DNA of 64,000 nt from Verrucomicrobiota bacterium (GTDB lineage: Bacteria > Verrucomicrobiota > Verrucomicrobiia > Verrucomicrobiales > Verrucomicrobiaceae): positions 1-64,000 of the forward strand of contig VFKE01000056.1 of the NCBI GenBank assembly GCA_009885695.1, written 5' to 3'. The first letter of the stretch is position 1; every line of letters begins with the position of its first letter. Shown here piece after piece: positions 16,688-24,645 of this stretch. Made by a program: the position numbers and the translations under genes. The notes under the pieces are model-generated. The model was not told the origin of the DNA, made no database searches, and was given only the letters and a program-made list of their open reading frames with translations.

Positions 16688-17443
16688 ATGTCCCTCAAAA
16701 TCGAAAACCTCCACGCCGGAATCCCCGGACGCGAAATCCTCAAAGGCCTCACGCTCGAAGTGAAGCCCGGTGAAGTCCACGCCATCATGGGGCCGAACGG
16801 CTCCGGCAAGAGCACGCTCAGCAAGGTGCTCGCCGGCCATGAGGAATACGCAGTCACCGAGGGCCGGGTCATGCTCGACGACATCAACCTGCTCGAGATC
16901 GCGGTGGACGCCCGCTCGCGCGCCGGACTTTTCCTCGCGTTCCAGTATCCTTTTGAAATCCCCGGCGTGAGCAATGCCAATTTCATCCGTGCGGCACTCC
17001 AGGCCCGCCTGCCGAAGGGCGAGGACCTCGACGCCGTCGCCTTCTACAAGCGCATGTATGCCCGCATGGACGAACTCGAAATGAGCCGGAGCTTCACCGC
17101 ACGCAGCGTGAACGAAGGCTTCTCCGGCGGCGAAAAAAAGCGCAACGAAATTCTCCAGATGATGATGCTGGAGCCGAAGTATGCCGTGCTCGATGAAACA
17201 GACTCCGGTCTCGACATCGACGCCTTGCGTATCGTCTCCAAGGGCGTCAACGCCATGCGCTCGCCGGAGCGCGGCCTTCTCGTCATCACCCATTACCAGC
17301 GCCTGCTCGATTACATCAAGCCGGACGTCGTCCACGTGATGGTGGACGGCCGGATCGTCCGCAGCGGCGGGCCAGAGCTCGCGCTCGTTCTCGAAGAAAA
17401 AGGCTACGACTGGGCCAAGGAAAAACTCGCGAACGCCGCCTGA
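16688..17443 (+). CDS. sufC: Fe-S cluster assembly ATPase SufC
   Basis: The ABC-type ATPase of the SufBCD scaffold, in the cytosol. The protein has 251 residues. Walker A is GPNGSGKST near residue 35, the ABC signature is FSGGEKKR, Walker B is [12 protein letters not shown], and the switch His is in VITHYQRLL. The ATG at 16688 (MSLKIENL) is the family start; the longer frame to 16607 overlaps the regulator and is rejected. It is followed 39 bp later by sufB and then sufD. No cysteine desulfurase or SufU/SufE gene follows in this window. Confidence 0.96.
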   Translation: MSLKIENLHAGIPGREILKGLTLEVKPGEVHAIMGPNGSGKSTLSKVLAGHEEYAVTEGRVMLDDINLLEIAVDARSRAGLFLAFQYPFEIPGVSNANFIRAALQARLPKGEDLDAVAFYKRMYARMDELEMSRSFTARSVNEGFSGGEKKRNEILQMMMLEPKYAVLDETDSGLDIDALRIVSKGVNAMRSPERGLLVITHYQRLLDYIKPDVVHVMVDGRIVRSGGPELALVLEEKGYDWAKEKLANAA

Positions 17444-17482
17444 CTTGCCCCATTTCACTTATAACTTTTCACCTCTTCCCCC

Positions 17483-18898
17483 ATGACCGCTGAAACTCCA
17501 GACATCTCCGACATCCGGGCTGACAGCGTGGGCGACTTCCGCTTTCCCGAGCAGCATAAATACGACGCGGGCATGGGCCTTAGCGAGAAAACCGTTGACT
17601 ACATCTCCGGCGTTAAGAACGACGACCCATGGGTGCGCGACTTCCGCAAGCACGGCCTGAAGACCTTCCTCGAGAAGCCGATGCCGACCCATTGGGCGAC
17701 CAAGGACCTAGAGAACATCCACTTCGACCAGTTCCGTTACTACTTGTCCGACGGCCAGAAGCCGAAGCGCAGTTGGGACGACGTGCCGGACGACATCAAG
17801 CGCACCTTCGACCGTCTGGGCATTCCCGAGCAGGAGCGCAAATTCCTCGCCGGTGTCGAGGCCCAGTATGATTCCGAGGCTGCCTACTCGAACGTGAAAA
17901 AGGTTGTCGAGGAACAGGGAGTCATCTTCCTCAACAGCAGCGAGGCCTTGCAGAAGCATCCGGAAATCTTCCGCAAATGGTTCGGCAAGGTCATCCCCAC
18001 CGGCGACAACAAATTCTCCGCGCTCAACAGCGCGGTGTTCAGTGGCGGCTCGTTCATCTACATCCCGCCCGGCGTGAAGGTAAAGCATCCGCTCCAGGCC
18101 TACTTCCGCATCAACAGCGAGCAGTTTGGCCAGTTCGAGCGCACGCTCATCATCGCCGACGAAGGCGCCGAGGTCATGTATATGGAGGGCTGCACCGCAC
18201 CCAAGTTCGAGACCGCCACCTTGCACAGCGCCGTGGTCGAGCTGGTCGCCATGAAGGGCGCAAAGATTCAATACGTTACCGTGCAGAACTGGAGCAGTAA
18301 CGTGTTTAACTTAGTAACCAAGCGGGGCCTGGCCCACGAGGAAGCCGAGATCAAATGGATCGACTGCAACATCGGCAGCCGCCTGACCATGAAATATCCC
18401 GGCGTCATCATGAAAGGCCGCAAGGCACGCGGTGAAGTCATCAGCATCGCCCTGGCCAACACCGGCCAGCACCAGGACACCGGCGCCAAGATGGTCCACG
18501 CCGCCGATGAAACGACGAGCAACATCATCAGCAAGTCCATCAGCATCGGCAAAGGCCGCGCCACCTACCGCGGCCTGGTCCACATCCCGAAGCATCTCAA
18601 GGGCTGCAAGAACAACACCGAATGCGACGCCCTGCTCATCAACAGCAGCAGCCGCACCGACACCTATCCCGCCATCAACGTCCGCGGCAACAAGCACGCC
18701 ACCCAGCACGAGGCCAGTGTCAGCCAGGTCAGCGCCGAGCAGATTTTCTACATGCAGCAGCGCGGCCTCAGCGAAGCCGAAGCCATGAGCCTCTCCGTCA
18801 ACGGTTTCATCAATGACCTCGTCCGCGAGTTCCCCATGGAATACAGCGTCGAACTGAAGCGCCTGATTGATTTAGAAATGGAAGGGTCTGTTGGTTAA
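17483..18898 (+). CDS. sufB: Fe-S cluster assembly protein SufB
   Basis: The 471-residue scaffold subunit that pairs with SufD and SufC to build nascent Fe-S clusters. The right-handed beta-helix core is recognisable from [58 protein letters not shown] and [14 protein letters not shown]. The conserved C-terminal helices contain [15 protein letters not shown] and [14 protein letters not shown]. Length is normal for the family. The stop overlaps the region just before sufD; the three suf genes probably form one transcript starting at the Fur-type operator. Confidence 0.96.
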   Translation: MTAETPDISDIRADSVGDFRFPEQHKYDAGMGLSEKTVDYISGVKNDDPWVRDFRKHGLKTFLEKPMPTHWATKDLENIHFDQFRYYLSDGQKPKRSWDDVPDDIKRTFDRLGIPEQERKFLAGVEAQYDSEAAYSNVKKVVEEQGVIFLNSSEALQKHPEIFRKWFGKVIPTGDNKFSALNSAVFSGGSFIYIPPGVKVKHPLQAYFRINSEQFGQFERTLIIADEGAEVMYMEGCTAPKFETATLHSAVVELVAMKGAKIQYVTVQNWSSNVFNLVTKRGLAHEEAEIKWIDCNIGSRLTMKYPGVIMKGRKARGEVISIALANTGQHQDTGAKMVHAADETTSNIISKSISIGKGRATYRGLVHIPKHLKGCKNNTECDALLINSSSRTDTYPAINVRGNKHATQHEASVSQVSAEQIFYMQQRGLSEAEAMSLSVNGFINDLVREFPMEYSVELKRLIDLEMEGSVG

Positions 18899-18917
18899 GC
18901 GATCGGCAATCAATCAA

Positions 18918-20345
18918 ATGTCTCTTGCCATGTCCGTCGCCGCCCCCACCGCCGAATCTATAGTGGACCAGCCTTTGTTCGCGCAACCGCAACTCATGCC
19001 GCAAGCCAATCGCCTGAACGGCGCGCCAGCTTGGTTCCAGCAACGCACCGCCGCAGCCTGGGACGAATTTCAATCGCTGCCCGTTCCCGGAAACAAAGAC
19101 GAACACTGGCGCTACTCCAGCGCGAAGAAACTGGCCTTCGAAACCTTTCAGATAGCCGCTAATCCGAGTGAAGCTGACAAACAAGAAGCGATTGCGCGTT
19201 CCAAGGGGCTGACGGAATACGCAGCGAAGCTCGTGTTCGTCAACGACTGCCTCGCAAGTAACACAGGCATCCTGCCTGTGGGTCCAGCAGGCTTCCAGCC
19301 TGTTGTCAGTTCGGATGTGCCGGCCGGAAGCCCTCACAACACACAGGCCACAGGCCTGTGCCACAACTTCATCTGTTTGCCCTTCGAAGATGCCCTCCGC
19401 ACCCAGGGCGATGTCCTCGAGCAATACCTCATGAAGCGCAAGGCGGAACTCGGTTCAGCAAAATTCGCCGCGCTCCATCTCGCCCACGTCCGCGCCGGAG
19501 CCGTGGTCCTGGTGCCGAAGAACGTCGTCATTGAACATCCCATCGAAGTCTTTCACTGGGTCACAGGCGAGAATGCCGTCATCTTCCCGCACACGCTCAT
19601 CGTCACCGGCGATCACGCGCAGGTCACAGTCGTGGATCATCACGGCTCGCTGCGCGATGAAAGCTGCGCCAGCATCGCCGTGGCCGACTTCGTGGCCGGC
19701 CCCGGCAGCCGCATCACCTACATCAGCGCGCAGGAGATGTCGCTCAGCTCGCGCGCCTTGCACATTTCCTCCACCACCGTCGGTCGTGACGCGTCTGTGA
19801 AAGCGTTGCAGCTCCATCTCGGTGCCGCGTTCAGCCGCAACGAGACCGTAAGCGACCTCATTGGCGAAGGCGCCCGCAGTGAAATGCTCGGCGTATCATT
19901 GCCCTTCGGCGAACAGTGCGTGGACATGCGCACGCTGCAGAATCACATCGCCCCGCGCACCTTCAGCGACTTGCTCTACAAAAACGCACTCTACGATAAA
20001 TCAAAGACGGTCTTTGCCGGCCTCATCCAGGTTGAGGAAGGCGCCCACTACACCGACGCCTACCAGAAGTGCCGCAACCTCCTCAACAGCGAGGAGGCCG
20101 AGGCCGCTTCCATGCCCGGTCTGGAGATCAATGCCGATCAGGTCAAATGCAGCCACGGCGCGACCAGTGCTCCCATCAGCGAGGACGAACTTTTCTATCT
20201 CAAGGCGCGCGGCATTCCCGACAACGAGGCCCGCAAGCTGATCGCCACCGGCTTCATCGAGGACACCATCGCCAAACTGGAGAACCAGACGTTGATGGTC
20301 GATCTGGATCATCGCATCGAGGCGAAATTTGCCGCGATGATATAA
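18918..20345 (+). CDS. sufD: Fe-S cluster assembly protein SufD with a repeat-derived insertion
   Basis: The SufB paralogue that completes the SufBC2D complex. It has 475 residues, somewhat long for SufD. The N-terminal half contains GNKDEHWRYSSAKKL; the beta-helix includes PHTLIVTGDHAQVTVVDHHGS, the catalytic-complex segment KTVFAGLIQVEEGAHYTDAYQ, and the end has CSHGATSAPISEDELFYLKARG with the conserved Cys-His pair. Residues about 114-150 are not family sequence; they are encoded by palindromic repeats at 19258-19367 and carry NTGILPVGPAGFQPV. The frame is kept. The ATG at 18918 was chosen; the upstream TTG overlaps sufB. Confidence 0.93.
   Translation: MSLAMSVAAPTAESIVDQPLFAQPQLMPQANRLNGAPAWFQQRTAAAWDEFQSLPVPGNKDEHWRYSSAKKLAFETFQIAANPSEADKQEAIARSKGLTEYAAKLVFVNDCLASNTGILPVGPAGFQPVVSSDVPAGSPHNTQATGLCHNFICLPFEDALRTQGDVLEQYLMKRKAELGSAKFAALHLAHVRAGAVVLVPKNVVIEHPIEVFHWVTGENAVIFPHTLIVTGDHAQVTVVDHHGSLRDESCASIAVADFVAGPGSRITYISAQEMSLSSRALHISSTTVGRDASVKALQLHLGAAFSRNETVSDLIGEGARSEMLGVSLPFGEQCVDMRTLQNHIAPRTFSDLLYKNALYDKSKTVFAGLIQVEEGAHYTDAYQKCRNLLNSEEAEAASMPGLEINADQVKCSHGATSAPISEDELFYLKARGIPDNEARKLIATGFIEDTIAKLENQTLMVDLDHRIEAKFAAMI
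19258..19367. repeat. Palindromic repeat cluster inserted in sufD
   Basis: Three short palindromes in a row: ACACAGGCATCCTGCCTGTG (19261-19280), CAGGCTTCCAGCCTG (19288-19302) and ACAGGCCACAGGCCTGT (near 19343-19360). They belong to the same family as the elements in hemC, in the U32 gene and in several intergenic gaps, and add about 36 codons in frame. Confidence 0.85.
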
Positions 20346-20352
20346 CTGAAGG

Positions 20353-20369
20353 GCGGATTTTTTGTCCGC
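20353..20369. terminator. Weak hairpin between convergent sufD and tag
   Basis: GCGGA-TTTTTTG-TCCGC forms a five-pair stem with a T-rich loop in the 31-bp gap between the two convergent genes. The stem is short and no T-run follows, so this is only a possible shared transcript end. Confidence 0.25.
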
Positions 20370-20376
20370 GTATAGC

Positions 20377-20955
20377 TCACTTCAGCTTCGCGCATTCGCA
20401 CCAGCGCCAGCAATCCACCGTGTGATCATTCACCATCCCGGTGGCCTGCATGTGCGCATAGCAAATAGTCGACCCCACAAACTTGAAACCGCGCTGAAGC
20501 AGATCCTTGCTCAAGGCATCACTCTCCTTGGTTTTCGCCGGAAGGTCCTTCATCGTCTTCCATCGATTGACGATGGGCTTACCGCTCACAAAACGCCAAA
20601 TGTAGCGGTCGAAACTGCCGAACTCCTCCTGCACGGCCAGGAATGCTTTGGCATTCGTGACTGCCGAGCGAATCTTGAGCCGGTTGCGGACGATGCCCTC
20701 GTCTGCCAGCAGCGTGGCGATTTTCTTTTCGCCATAGCGCGCGACTTTGGCCGCATCGAATTCGTCAAACGCCCGCCGGTAATTCTCGCGCTTCTTTAAA
20801 ATGGTCAGCCAGCTCAATCCGGCCTGGGCTCCTTCCAGAATGAGAAACTCGAATAGTTTGGCGTCATCATGCAAAGGCAGGCCCCATTCCGCGTCGTGAT
20901 AGACGCGATTCAATTCATGGGACTGCGCCCAGCCGCATACCGTCTTCTCCTTCAT
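20377..20955 (-). CDS. tag: DNA-3-methyladenine glycosylase I
   Basis: Removes 3-methyladenine from alkylated DNA as the first step of base excision repair. The 192-residue protein shows the Tag pattern: CGWAQSHELNRVYHDAEWG at the start, LFEFLILEGAQAGLSW with the catalytic Glu, FVGSTICYAHMQATGMVNDH near the end, and a terminal CWRW. The Cys and His residues that bind the zinc snap (N-terminal Cys and His, C-terminal His and Cys) are all visible. The ATG at 20955 overlaps the stop of the upstream ABM-like gene as ATGA, which fixes the start and implies coupled translation. Confidence 0.95.
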   Translation of the reverse strand: MKEKTVCGWAQSHELNRVYHDAEWGLPLHDDAKLFEFLILEGAQAGLSWLTILKKRENYRRAFDEFDAAKVARYGEKKIATLLADEGIVRNRLKIRSAVTNAKAFLAVQEEFGSFDRYIWRFVSGKPIVNRWKTMKDLPAKTKESDALSKDLLQRGFKFVGSTICYAHMQATGMVNDHTVDCWRWCECAKLK

Positions 20956-21314
20956 TTCACCACCCCGCATTCATAAATAAAAAACGCCGGATTGAGGCCG
21001 GCCAGCGACTCCTTCAGTTTTTCAAGCTCCGCAGCAGGACCGTGAATCTCCAGGCGGATGAGATCATCGAGCGTCATCAGTCCGTTCAGCAGCGTACCAA
21101 CGTTTGCCAGGTGCTCCTGCACACCGGTCGCGCCCACGTAGGCCTCGGGGCAGAAGATCACGTCATCGTTGATCGTAAAATCATAGCCGAGGCTCTTCGG
21201 CTCGGTGGCGCTGATCTTCACAAATGCAGGCAGCAGGGCCTTCGCAGCCTCCAGCTTCCCGGGGCGGGCTTTGTAATAGGGATGAATGCTTACGACGTCT
21301 GCGGGTGTCTTCAT
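20952..21314 (-). CDS. ABM-like (antibiotic biosynthesis monooxygenase fold) protein
   Basis: A 120-residue cytosolic protein with the pattern of a dimeric alpha+beta barrel: a first strand (VSIHPYYKARPGKLEAAKALL), a helix ending LPAFVKISATEPKSLGYDFTI, and a later strand with EAYVGATGVQEHLANVG. Putative quinol monooxygenase and heme-degrading families share this fold, but the sequence is divergent and no catalytic residue can be assigned. It overlaps tag by four bases, so the pair is co-transcribed, though a functional link with DNA repair is not obvious. Confidence 0.6.
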   Translation of the reverse strand: MKTPADVVSIHPYYKARPGKLEAAKALLPAFVKISATEPKSLGYDFTINDDVIFCPEAYVGATGVQEHLANVGTLLNGLMTLDDLIRLEIHGPAAELEKLKESLAGLNPAFFIYECGVVK

Positions 21315-21424
21315 GGGCGCAAGGTTTTTTGTTCAGGACCAGCCTGAACCTTTCCGTCGTCGGTGCAAAGAAAATCGCAATCCATGCTTGGCGATTTCCG
21401 GCACCTTCCGGTAAGATCAGCCAG

Positions 21425-21691
21425 ATGAATCCGCACACCTGCCGCACCCTCAGCACGATCTGCTTTCTGGCAGGCGTGAGTTCCATCGTGCTCTCCATCG
21501 CCATCTGGTGGCTCCTCAACAGTGACGACCCGGAGAAAAAAGCCCACGCCGAACGCTTCGGCATTTTCGTCGGCCTCTGGGCGCCGACACTGCTGATTCT
21601 TTCGAACCGCTTCGACCGCTACGCAGACAAAGCCCGGTCGCTGCCAGGCTTGAACCTCAAGGACGAGGACGCGGGACCTGAGAATTCCTGA
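21425..21691 (+). CDS. Small two-helix membrane protein
   Basis: An 88-residue protein with two hydrophobic segments, TICFLAGVSSIVLSIAIWWLL and FGIFVGLWAPTLLIL, joined by a charged loop (NSDDPEKKAHAERF), and a polar C-terminal tail. The ATG at 21425 starts just before the first segment. No family is recognised. It lies 54 bp before malQ on the same strand. Confidence 0.55.
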   Translation: MNPHTCRTLSTICFLAGVSSIVLSIAIWWLLNSDDPEKKAHAERFGIFVGLWAPTLLILSNRFDRYADKARSLPGLNLKDEDAGPENS

Positions 21692-21745
21692 GCGCTCATG
21701 CGGTGATCAGTTGCATCGGCACGACACTTGCGCCAAGCATCGCTG

Positions 21746-23287
21746 ATGCTCCATCTCCCCCGCTGCTCCGGAATATTGCTCCATCCCACATCCCTGCCGG
21801 GGCGCTTTGGCATCGGTGAACTCGGGCCTGGCGCGGAACTCTGGCTGGAAGCATTGCACCGCATGGGCCAGAAACTCTGGCAGATTCTGCCGCTCGGCCC
21901 CACCGGCTACGGAAATTCGCCCTATCAATCCCTCTCCAGCTTCGCGGGCAATCCGCTGCTCATCAGTTTCGACGCCTTGGTGCGCGACGGCTTGTTCACC
22001 CCGGATGATCTCGCTCTGCTGCCCGAATTTCCCGATGACTACGTGGCCTTCGGTCCGGTGATCGAAGTCCGCAACGCCTTCCTCAAGCTGGCCGCCAGCC
22101 GCTTCACCAGTCAATGCGACGCCAGCCCGCTGCTGCATCGCGCGTTCGAGGCCTTCTGCGAGCGCGAACAATCGTGGCTGGACGACTGGGCCTTGTTCAC
22201 CGTGCTCAAAGAAGCGAACGGCTCCAAGCCATGGACGCAGTGGCCACGCGACCTGGCCTTGCGCGAAGAAATCGCCATGGAGGAAGTGATGTCGGCGCGT
22301 GTCACTGAGATCGAGGAAGCCAAAGCCCTCCAGTTTCTGTTTCACCGCCAGTGGACCAAGATACGCCTGCGCGCAAAGGAGCTGGGCATAGTCATCATCG
22401 GCGACATCCCCATCTTCGCCGCCCACGACAGCGCCGATGTCTGGGCTAACCGCGAGCTGTTCCATCTTGATGAAAACGGCAACCCCACGGTGGTCGCAGG
22501 AGTACCTCCCGATTATTTTAGCGCTACTGGACAACGCTGGGGCAACCCCCTGTATCACTGGGAGAAGCACCAGCAGACGAATTTCGCCTGGTGGAAAGCC
22601 CGCCTCCGTCAGACGCTCTCGCTGGTGGACGTGGTGCGCATCGACCACTTCCGTGGCTTCGCGGCTTATTGGGAAATTCCCGCTATTGAAGAAACGGCCG
22701 TCATAGGCCAGTGGGTGGAAGCACCGGGTGACGCTCTGTTTGCTGCACTCAAGGAAGATCTCGGAGCCAATCTGCCTATCATCGCCGAAGACTTGGGCAT
22801 CATAACGCCGGATGTCGTCACGCTGCGTGATAAGCACCATCTCCCAGGCATGAAGGTCATGCAGTTCGCCTTCGGCGCGGACACGCTGGCTCCGGAATAC
22901 ATCCCTGAGAACTACCCGGAGAACTGCGTAGCCTACACCGGCACCCATGACAACGACACCGTGCTCGGACTCTTCCACAGTGAAGCCGACGAGCACACCA
23001 CCCGCACGACAGAGATGGTTGCAGCCGAGCGGCGCACCATTTTGAATTACACAAAGACCGACGGCAGTGAATTGAACTGGGATTACATCAGCCATGTCTG
23101 GCAGAGCCAATCCAAGCTGGCGCTATGCCCCTTGCAAGATGTGCTCGGCTTAGGCAGCGAATCCCGCATGAACATCCCCGGCAAAAGCGGTGAGTTCTGG
23201 AACTGGCGCTTCCGCTGGGATCAACTCACGCCGCAGATTGAGGAACGGCTGAAGCAGGTGACTGGCGCGGCGGGACGCTGCCCATAG
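21746..23287 (+). CDS. malQ: 4-alpha-glucanotransferase (amylomaltase)
   Basis: GH77 enzyme that transfers maltodextrin segments between alpha-1,4-glucans in the cytosol. It has 513 residues, as in bacterial single-domain MalQ. The start contains SGILLHPTSLPGRFGIGELG; the substrate lid LPLGPTGYGNSPYQSLSSFAGNP follows. The nucleophile is in VVRIDHFRGFAAYWEIP, the acid/base Glu in IIAEDLGIITPDV, and the third acid in YTGTHDNDTVLG. The ATG at 21746 agrees with the family start; the frame begins earlier only at a TTG. No other glycogen genes are adjacent. Confidence 0.95.
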   Translation: MLHLPRCSGILLHPTSLPGRFGIGELGPGAELWLEALHRMGQKLWQILPLGPTGYGNSPYQSLSSFAGNPLLISFDALVRDGLFTPDDLALLPEFPDDYVAFGPVIEVRNAFLKLAASRFTSQCDASPLLHRAFEAFCEREQSWLDDWALFTVLKEANGSKPWTQWPRDLALREEIAMEEVMSARVTEIEEAKALQFLFHRQWTKIRLRAKELGIVIIGDIPIFAAHDSADVWANRELFHLDENGNPTVVAGVPPDYFSATGQRWGNPLYHWEKHQQTNFAWWKARLRQTLSLVDVVRIDHFRGFAAYWEIPAIEETAVIGQWVEAPGDALFAALKEDLGANLPIIAEDLGIITPDVVTLRDKHHLPGMKVMQFAFGADTLAPEYIPENYPENCVAYTGTHDNDTVLGLFHSEADEHTTRTTEMVAAERRTILNYTKTDGSELNWDYISHVWQSQSKLALCPLQDVLGLGSESRMNIPGKSGEFWNWRFRWDQLTPQIEERLKQVTGAAGRCP

Positions 23288-23343
23288 TTCAGTTGCGAAA
23301 GAAATTGAGATTAGTGCATCTTTATTTTTGTGCGGAGATTCAC

Positions 23344-23727
23344 TCAACACATCACCACCTGCGGCAGATACTGAAAGTGTGTGTCGGAGGAGCAGAGGAC
23401 AAGGCTATGCTGGACAACGAGGGCAGCAATCCAGAGATCGTTCGTCGGGACGGCAACGCCCTTCTTGCGAAGCTGAAAGTAGAGTTGCGCGTAGTGATGT
23501 GTCGTCTGCTCGTCTGGCAGGAGCACCAAGACGCGGGGGCTGCCGAGGAAACGCTGAAGGTTGGCAGCATTAACGGATTTCTGGTTCCCAGCGGCGAAAC
23601 CGGCGCGGAGTTCACCCAGCACCATAAGCGGAAGATAAATCTGACGTGCGGTGCGGATGATTTGGACGCGCGTGACGTCGCCTCTCATGAAATCGCTGTA
23701 GGCGTTGGTATCCAGCGCGACGTTCAT
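23344..23727 (-). CDS. PIN-domain toxin (VapC-like)
   Basis: A 127-residue putative ribonuclease of a type II toxin-antitoxin pair. The PIN-domain acidic residues are visible: Asp in ALDTNAYSDF (near 6), Glu in MVLGELRAGF, Asp in TNDLWIAAL, and Asp in CSSDTHFQYLP. The ATG at 23727 overlaps the antitoxin stop by four bases (ATGA), which sets the start and implies coupled translation. The expected target is RNA, probably tRNA or rRNA as for VapC relatives. Confidence 0.85.
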   Translation of the reverse strand: MNVALDTNAYSDFMRGDVTRVQIIRTARQIYLPLMVLGELRAGFAAGNQKSVNAANLQRFLGSPRVLVLLPDEQTTHHYAQLYFQLRKKGVAVPTNDLWIAALVVQHSLVLCSSDTHFQYLPQVVMC

Positions 23728-23972
23728 TTCCACGCCTCCTCGTCCACGCGCTCGAAGTCGGCGATGGCCCGGTCGAACGCCTTGTCCTCCTGCCACGAGC
23801 CAACGAGGGCATCAAGGTCGGTGTGTTCAACCGGCTTCGCCTCAAGTTCGAGGCCCCGGGCGAGCGCTTCGACAGCAACGGCGTTGAGGCTCTTGGCCTC
23901 CTGCCTCGCACGACGGCGCAAAGCACGGTCAATAGCATTAGGAACGGCCCGAATGGTGTATTGCGTATTCAT
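23724..23972 (-). CDS. Antitoxin of the VapC-like pair (ribbon-helix-helix)
   Basis: An 82-residue protein whose first 50 residues (MNTQYTIRAVPNAIDRALRR, then SLNAVAVEALARGL) fit an Arc-type ribbon-helix-helix DNA-binding fold. The acidic C-terminal tail (DKAFDRAIADFERVDEEAW) would wrap around the toxin. It lies upstream of and overlaps the toxin gene, the usual order, and is expected to repress its own operon. The dispersed inverted-repeat element ends about 60 bp upstream. Confidence 0.8.
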   Translation of the reverse strand: MNTQYTIRAVPNAIDRALRRRARQEAKSLNAVAVEALARGLELEAKPVEHTDLDALVGSWQEDKAFDRAIADFERVDEEAWK

Positions 23973-24029
23973 GATGCAGGCAATGTATTCAAATAATGCA
24001 GGCAAGCAAGGCAATTTATGCGCCCATTA

Positions 24030-24146
24030 GAGCATTTTTAAAAAGACGTAGCCGCAACTCGTGAGAGTGCGGGAAAAATCACGGCAGCCAACGAAGTATG
24101 CCTATTCCGCGCGTTCTCACGAACGCGGCTACGAAATTATTTATAC
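24030..24146. repeat. Dispersed ~118-bp inverted-repeat element, copy 2
   Basis: This is the reverse-oriented copy of 174-292, with ends GTAGCCGC and GCGGCTAC and AT-rich flanks preserved. Differences are scattered substitutions and one or two single-base gaps. It lies upstream of the toxin-antitoxin pair. Confidence 0.8.
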
Positions 24147-24216
24147 CGCACTAGCGGTCTGACTCTCCCCTGCGGCTTCATTAAATTGGCTAGGAAATTG
24201 CGAAGATCCGCATCAC

Positions 24217-24627
24217 TCAATCCAGAAAGCGTGCGCGAACTTCAGGCGATGGCACGAGACAGGTATCCGACTTGCCAAACCAACGATAGCGATTCCGCGC
24301 GATGAGGCGATAAGCGGGATCGCGCAGGCATGGTGGAACGATCAGCAATATGCTCAACCAGCACCAAGGTGCGCACAGATGCTGGCAGAGACGCAGTGAT
24401 GCGTCGCTTTCGCGCCAGGCCTTCGAGCCTTCGATCAGCACGAAGCTGTTCATATCTACCTCATCAAGGCCGTGCTCGCGCAGAAGACGGCGGCCTGTTT
24501 CAGATTGCAATGAAGCAAAGCGGCATACGCCGAGCGGATCGCGCGCGATGACGAAGCGGACGCTCCAGGCGCAGAAGTTGCAGACGCCATCGAAGAGAAT
24601 GACCGGGCTATTGTTTTGCATCTTCAT
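24217..24627 (-). CDS. DCC-family thiol-disulfide oxidoreductase-like protein (DUF393)
   Basis: A 136-residue protein with the family signature VILFDGVCNFCAWSVRFV, giving the DGVCxxC thiol pair near residue 14. A second conserved part is FASLQSETGRRLLREHG, followed by a hydrophobic stretch (CWLSILLIVPPCLRDPAYRLIA) and the ending YRWFGKSDTC. The thioredoxin-like role is inferred from the family; the substrate is unknown. It starts 18 bp after glnD on the same strand and may share its transcript. Confidence 0.85.
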   Translation of the reverse strand: MKMQNNSPVILFDGVCNFCAWSVRFVIARDPLGVCRFASLQSETGRRLLREHGLDEVDMNSFVLIEGSKAWRESDASLRLCQHLCAPWCWLSILLIVPPCLRDPAYRLIARNRYRWFGKSDTCLVPSPEVRARFLD

Positions 24628-24645
24628 CGTCCAGTGGATTGCGCT

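Noticed and set aside
21707-23110. 467-aa minus-strand frame
   Set aside because: Antisense to malQ, whose catalytic motifs are complete.
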